From NCBI GenBank assembly GCA_029465975.1, contig CM055728.1:6856548-6920547 (forward strand): a DNA stretch of 64,000 nucleotides, in the 5' to 3' direction. The notes beneath the pieces are model-generated. The model did not search any database and was not told the DNA's origin. It saw only the letters and a program-made list of their open reading frames with translations. This document shows positions 58,735 through 64,000 of this stretch, piece by piece (position 1 is the first letter of the stretch; the number at the start of each line of letters is the position of its first letter). Source of the stretch: Dallia pectoralis. Its lineage: Eukaryota; Chordata; Actinopteri; Esociformes; Umbridae. Made by a program: the position numbers and the translations under genes.

Positions 58735-60530
58735 AAATACAAAACCTCAAACTCAAAAAGGCCTGTGGCGTTGGAGAGAGATTTGACCCCAATAACTACA
58801 AGGGAACCTGCCTGAACTGCAACCTTGGGGAAATTATTTTTAGCATCATAAATCTTCACATATTTCCTCAGTGAAAACAATTTTGAGGAAATTGTCTTCT
58901 TACCAAAAATATACAACAGACCTTGTATGGATCCATACATGACAATTATTAAATAGCATATGTGTGTGTGTCTGTGTGCATGTGTGTGACGTTAACAATA
59001 GTAGAATTGTAATGTAAATAAACAACGAGTGTGTATTACTGTAAAGTGAGCAGCAAACCAACAGATGGTCTCCTTCAGAACCAGGGGTTGACAGAGGAAT
59101 AAATCTTAAGCCTTACTTTTTTCAACATCAATGTAAATAAATTGGCAAGAATATTCTGCAATGCCTAATCCTCCTAGAATCACCAACACAAATTATTTGT
59201 AAAGTATTTTGCGCTTCTGTCCCAAACTGAGGAGAGCCAAAAGAGACAACTTGATAAACATAAGAACTTCTCAAAAAATGTTCTAAATACCCACCACAAA
59301 CATGAAGTAGACCTAGACACTGTTTCATTAAAGCAACAAAATAATTAGTTCTACCCAAAAATGACCTGCAGGGACATTCAATTAGAACCTAGATTAAACA
59401 ATTAGAAACAGCTATAGAACCCATTGCACTTAATTTGTAAGGTCTGGGGTCCAATATACAACGAAGAATTCACAAAATGACATTAATCACAAATTAAGCA
59501 TATATGCAGAATTCTCAAATATTCCCAGAGTAAATTACAACACCAGAAAAGTGCGCAGAGGACTATGCTTGTTAATGATAAAAAATACAGAAAACATCTG
59601 CGATATTTCTCACACACCTAAAGGAAAACAATTCTCAAACCTTCCACAGCAGAGCTGTCATCTACAGAGAGAGATTAAGCTCAAGAAAATCTTAATCCAG
59701 TTGGTTTTGGGGATTTATTTGAAAACCCCAAAACACAGAACAGAGTTCCAGGAAAACACTACAGACCAAATCAGGAGAAAACAAAAATAAATCTCTTTGA
59801 CACACTGGAAAAGAATGAAGCAAAAAAGACATTTTAACACTTTGATTTAACCTGAATAGAGGATACAGTGACAGAATACCTGACTACAGTGACAGAATAC
59901 CTGACTACTGTGACAGAATACCTGACTACTGTGACAGAATACCTGACTACTGTGACAGAATACCTGACTACAGTGACAGAATACCTGACTACAGTGACAG
60001 AATATCGACTACTGTGACAGAATACCTGACTACAGTGACAGAATACCTGACTACTGTGACAGAATACCTGACTACTGTGACAGAATACCTGACTACTGTG
60101 ACAGAATACCTGACTACAGTGACAGAATACCTGACTACAGTGACAAAACCAAGTCCTCCAACCTCTCCACAAAATAAGATCAAAAACAGAGCTGTTCCTA
60201 ACCTTCCTTCTCTCCTGTCAATTGTAGGACACCATTGTAGCCACGTATTTCTCTCAGATCATACAAACCCAAAAATAATTATAAAATGAAATGAAACATT
60301 AATAAACTGGTAGCTTAACTGCCACATTGTGAAAAAACAGTGGCAATATTTGTGTCCTGTTGCAATGAGAAAATGCATTTATCTTCCTTGGCATATATAC
60401 TCATTATTTACACATTGTTACAACGTGATACACCAATTTGCGTGAAATGTGTTGAAACGTTGGTGTTTAATGCTCAATTAGAAATTCCCTTTTGTTATTT
60501 ACAACAACGTTGTCATTTTCCTCTCCATTT
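58735..60530 (+). mobile_element. Degenerate L1/Tx1-like LINE with internal minisatellite
   Basis: 58765-58850 reads GVGERFDPNNYKGTCLNCNL, an early reverse-transcriptase motif. Near 59090-59145 a piece of the later motif (LARI after a phenylalanine-rich block) follows after a deletion. 59380-59830 matches the downstream coding region of the same fish LINE family, and 60290-60450 its 3' end (CTGTTGCAATGAGAAAA). Many stops and indels are present. A 21-base repeat expansion lies inside at 59858-60148. Confidence 0.8.
59858..60148 (+). repeat. 21-base minisatellite inside the LINE
   Basis: About 14 copies of a 21-base unit with core GTGACAGAATACCTGACTAC. Every unit keeps frame (VTEYLTT). The starting motif resembles coding sequence of the LINE itself, so the array probably arose from one LINE segment. 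Confidence 0.85.
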
Positions 60531-60532
60531 TG

Positions 60533-60660
60533 TAGAGAGATACGGCGAGAGACAGAAAGAGAGACAGAAAGAGAGACAGAACGAGAGACAGAAAGAGAGA
60601 CAGAAAGAGAGACAGAAAGAGAGACAGAAAGAGAGACAGAAAGAGAAACACAGAGACAGA
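60533..60660. repeat. 12-base minisatellite
   Basis: About ten units of GAGAGACAGAAA, at the 3' end of the LINE remnant. Confidence 0.92.
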
Positions 60661-60724
60661 TTATGAGATAGCAACTGACTGACCGCTTCTTTCAGCGTCT
60701 CCACGGTTCACATGTGCAGGGACA

Positions 60725-63700
60725 TGTCCCAGTTCTATTCTATAGCGCCGTAAAATTAATGTCCCAGTTCTATTCTATAGCGCCGTAATATTAATGTCCC
60801 AGTTCTATTCTATAGCGCCGTAATATTAATGTCCCAGTTCTATTCTATAGCGCCGTAATATTAATGTCCCAGTTCCATTCTATAGCGCCGTAATATTAAT
60901 GTCCCAGTTCTATTCTATAGCGCCGTAATATTAATGTCCCAGTTCTATTCTATAGCGCCGTAATATTAATGTCCCAGTTCTATTCTATAGCGCCGTAATA
61001 TTAATGTCCCAGTTCTATTCTATAGCGCCGTAATATTAATGTCCCAGTTCTATTCTATAGCGCCGTAATATTAATGTCCCAGTTCTATTCTATAGCGCCG
61101 TAATATTAATGTCCCAGTTCTATTCTATAGCGCCGTAAAATTAATGTCCCAGTTCTATTCTATAGCGCCGTAATATTAATGTCCCAGTTCTATTCTATAA
61201 CGCCGTAATATTAATGTCCCAGTTCTATTCTATAGCGCCGTAATATTAATGTCCCAGTTGTATTCTATAACGCCGTAATATTAATGTCCCAGTTCTATTC
61301 TATAACGCCGTAATATTAATGTCCCAGTTCTATTCTATAACGCCGTAATATTAATGTCCCAGTTCTATTCTATAGCGCCGTAATATTAATGTCCCAGTTC
61401 TATTCTATAGCGCCGTAATATTAATGTCCCAGTTCTATTCTATAGCGCCGTAATATTAATGTCCCAGTTCTATTCTATAGCGCCGTAATATTAATGTCCC
61501 AGTTCTATTCTATAGCGCCGTAATATTAATGTCCCAGTTCTATTCTATAGCGCCGTAATATTAATGTCCCAGTTCTATTCTATAGCGCCGTAATATTAAT
61601 GTCCCAGTTCTATTCTATAACGCCGTAATATTAATGTCCCAGTTCTATTCTATAGCGCCGTAATATTAATGTCCCAGTTCTATTCTATAACGCCGTAATA
61701 TTAATGTCCCAGTTCTATTCTATAACGCCGTAATATTAATGTCCCAGTTCTATTCTATAACGCCGTAATATTAATGTCCCAGTTCTATTCTATAGCGCCG
61801 TAATATTAATGTCCCAGTTCTATTCTATAGCGCCGTAATATTAATGTCCCAGTTCTATTCTATAGCGCCGTAATATTAATGTCCCAGTTCCATTCTATAG
61901 CGCCGTAATATTAATGTCCCAGTTCTATTCTATAACGCCGTAATATTAATGTCCCAGTTCTATTCTATAGCGCCGTAATATTAATGTCCCAGTTCTATTC
62001 TATAGCGCCGTAATATTAATGTCCCAGTTCTATTCTATAGCGCCGTAATATTAATGTCCCAGTTCTATTCTATAGCGCCGTAATATTAATGTCCCAGTTC
62101 TATTCTATAGCGCCGTAATATTAATGTCCCAGTTCTATTCTATAACGCCGTAATATTAATGTCCCAGTTCTATTCTATAACGCCGTAATATTAATGTCCC
62201 AGTTCTATTCTATAGCGCCGTAATATTAATGTCCCAGTTCTATTCTATAACGCCGTAATATTAATGTCCCAGTTCTATTCTATAGCGCCGTAATATTAAT
62301 GTCCCAGTTCTATTCTATAGCGCCGTAATATTAATGTCCCAGTTCTATTCTATAACGCCGTAATATTAATGTCCCAGTTCTATTCTATAGCGCCGTAATA
62401 TTAATGTCCCAGTTCTATTCTATAACGCCGTAATATTAATGTCCCAGTTCTATTCTATAACGCCGTAATATTAATGTCCCAGTTCTATTCTATAACGCCG
62501 TAATATTAATGTCCCAGTTCCATTCTATAGCGCCGTAATATTAATGTCCCAGTTCCATTCTATAGCGCCGTAATATTAATGTCCCAGTTCTATTCTATAA
62601 CGCCGTAATATTAATGTCCCAGTTCTATTCTATAACGCCGTAATATTAATGTCCCAGTTCTATTCTATAGCGCCGTAATATTAATGTCCCAGTTCTATTC
62701 TATAGCGCCGTAATATTAATGTCCCAGTTCTATTCTATAGCGCCGTAATATTAATGTCCCAGTTCCATTCTATAGCGCCGTAATATTAATGTCCCAGTTC
62801 TATTCTATAACGCCGTAATATTAATGTCCCAGTTCTATTCTATAGCGCCGTAATATTAATGTCCCAGTTCTATTCTATAGCGCCGTAATATTAATGTCCC
62901 AGTTCTATTCTATAGCGCCGTAATATTAATGTCCCAGTTCCATTCTATAGCGCCGTAATATTAATGTCCCAGTTCTATTCTATAACGCCGTAATATTAAT
63001 GTCCCAGTTCTATTCTATAGCGCCGTAATATTAATGTCCCAGTTCTATTCTATAGCGCCGTAATATTAATGTCCCAGTTCTATTCTATAGCGCCGTAATA
63101 TTAATGTCCCAGTTCTATTCTATAGCGCCGTAATATTAATGTCCCAGTTCTATTCTATAGCGCCGTAATATTAATGTCCCAGTTCTATTCTATAACGCCG
63201 TAATATTAATGTCCCAGTTCTATTCTATAACGCCGTAATATTAATGTCCCAGTTCTATTCTATAGCGCCGTAATATTAATGTCCCAGTTCTATTCTATAA
63301 CGCCGTAATATTAATGTCCCAGTTCTATTCTATAGCGCCGTAATATTAATGTCCCAGTTCTATTCTATAGCGCCGTAATATTAATGTCCCAGTTCTATTC
63401 TATAGCGCCGTAATATTAATGTCCCAGTTCTATTCTATAGCGCCGTAATATTAATGTCCCAGTTCTATTCTATAGCGCCGTAATATTAATGTCCCAGTTC
63501 TATTCTATAGCGCCGTAATATTAATGTCCCAGTTCTATTCTATAGCGCCGTAATATTAATGTCCCAGTTCTATTCTATAGCGCCGTAATATTAATGTCCC
63601 AGTTCTATTCTATAGCGCCGTAATATTAATGTCCCAGTTCTATTCTATAGCGCCGTAATATTAATGTCCCAGTTCTATTCTATAGCGCCGTAATATTAAT

Positions 63701-64000
63701 GTCCCAGTTCTATTCTATAACGCCGTAATATTAATGTCCCAGTTCTATTCTATAGCGCCGTAATATTAATGTCCCAGTTCTATTCTATAGCGCCGTAATA
63801 TTAATGTCCCAGTTCTATTCTATAGCGCCGTAATATTAATGTCCCAGTTCTATTCTATAACGCCGTAATATTAATGTCCCAGTTCTATTCTATAGCGCCG
63901 TAATATTAATGTCCCAGTTCTATTCTATAACGCCGTAATATTAATGTCCCAGTTCTATTCTATAACGCCGTAATATTAATGTCCCAGTTCTATTCTATAA
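60725..64000. repeat. 35-base satellite-like array, at least 93 copies, open at the window end
   Basis: Unit starts GTCCCAGTTCTATTCTATAG and continues CGCCGTAATATTAAT. Unit length hardly varies. Variation is confined to a few sites: ATAGC/ATAAC, TTCTATT/TTCCATT, one TTGTATT, and TAAAATT in the first and twelfth copies. The array continues beyond 64000. Confidence 0.97.

Overview
This is a stretch of a vertebrate, almost certainly teleost fish, nuclear genome. Genes are sparse and split by introns, dinucleotide repeats are everywhere, and the mobile elements are fish types (Tc1-like, hAT-like, L1/Tx1-like LINE, tRNA-derived SINEs, LTR elements with 5-base target duplications). Several repeats resemble ones common in salmonid and pike-type fish, but the species cannot be fixed from the sequence alone. 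By rough count, close to a third of the window is tandem repeat, in more than twenty separate arrays.

The one gene recognised with confidence is PAG1 (Csk-binding protein), on the minus strand from 52865 down to 32288. Eight coding exons join in frame to 570 residues: a short outer segment, one membrane helix, a CVGC palmitoylation motif, a long cytoplasmic tail with tyrosine motifs, and a C-terminal PDZ ligand. Its large introns are filled with minisatellites, SINEs, a solo LTR, and a complete young LTR retrotransposon nested in an older LINE fragment. Tandem repeats also touch functional positions of the gene: the start-codon exon's splice acceptor, a Gly-Asn-Gly-Arg coding repeat, and the stop codon.

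Downstream of PAG1, on the same strand, are two coding exons (22292-22017 and 21006-20807) of a second gene that I do not recognise. Its later exons were not found and may lie left of 20807 or outside the window.

Layout: 1-5500 microsatellites, minisatellites and a Tc1 remnant; 5579-7405 a hAT-like element with intact ends and 8-base target duplication; 9400-12595 a 3.2-kb CT-rich array; 14.2-16.0 kb two more arrays; 20.8-22.3 kb the unknown gene; 23.6-27.6 kb a segmental tandem duplication with an embedded inverted-repeat element; 28.9-31.0 kb three minisatellites; 32.3-52.9 kb PAG1; 53-58 kb upstream sequence with arrays; 58.7-60.5 kb a LINE remnant with an internal minisatellite; 60.7 kb to the window end a 35-base array of at least 93 copies that runs off the edge.
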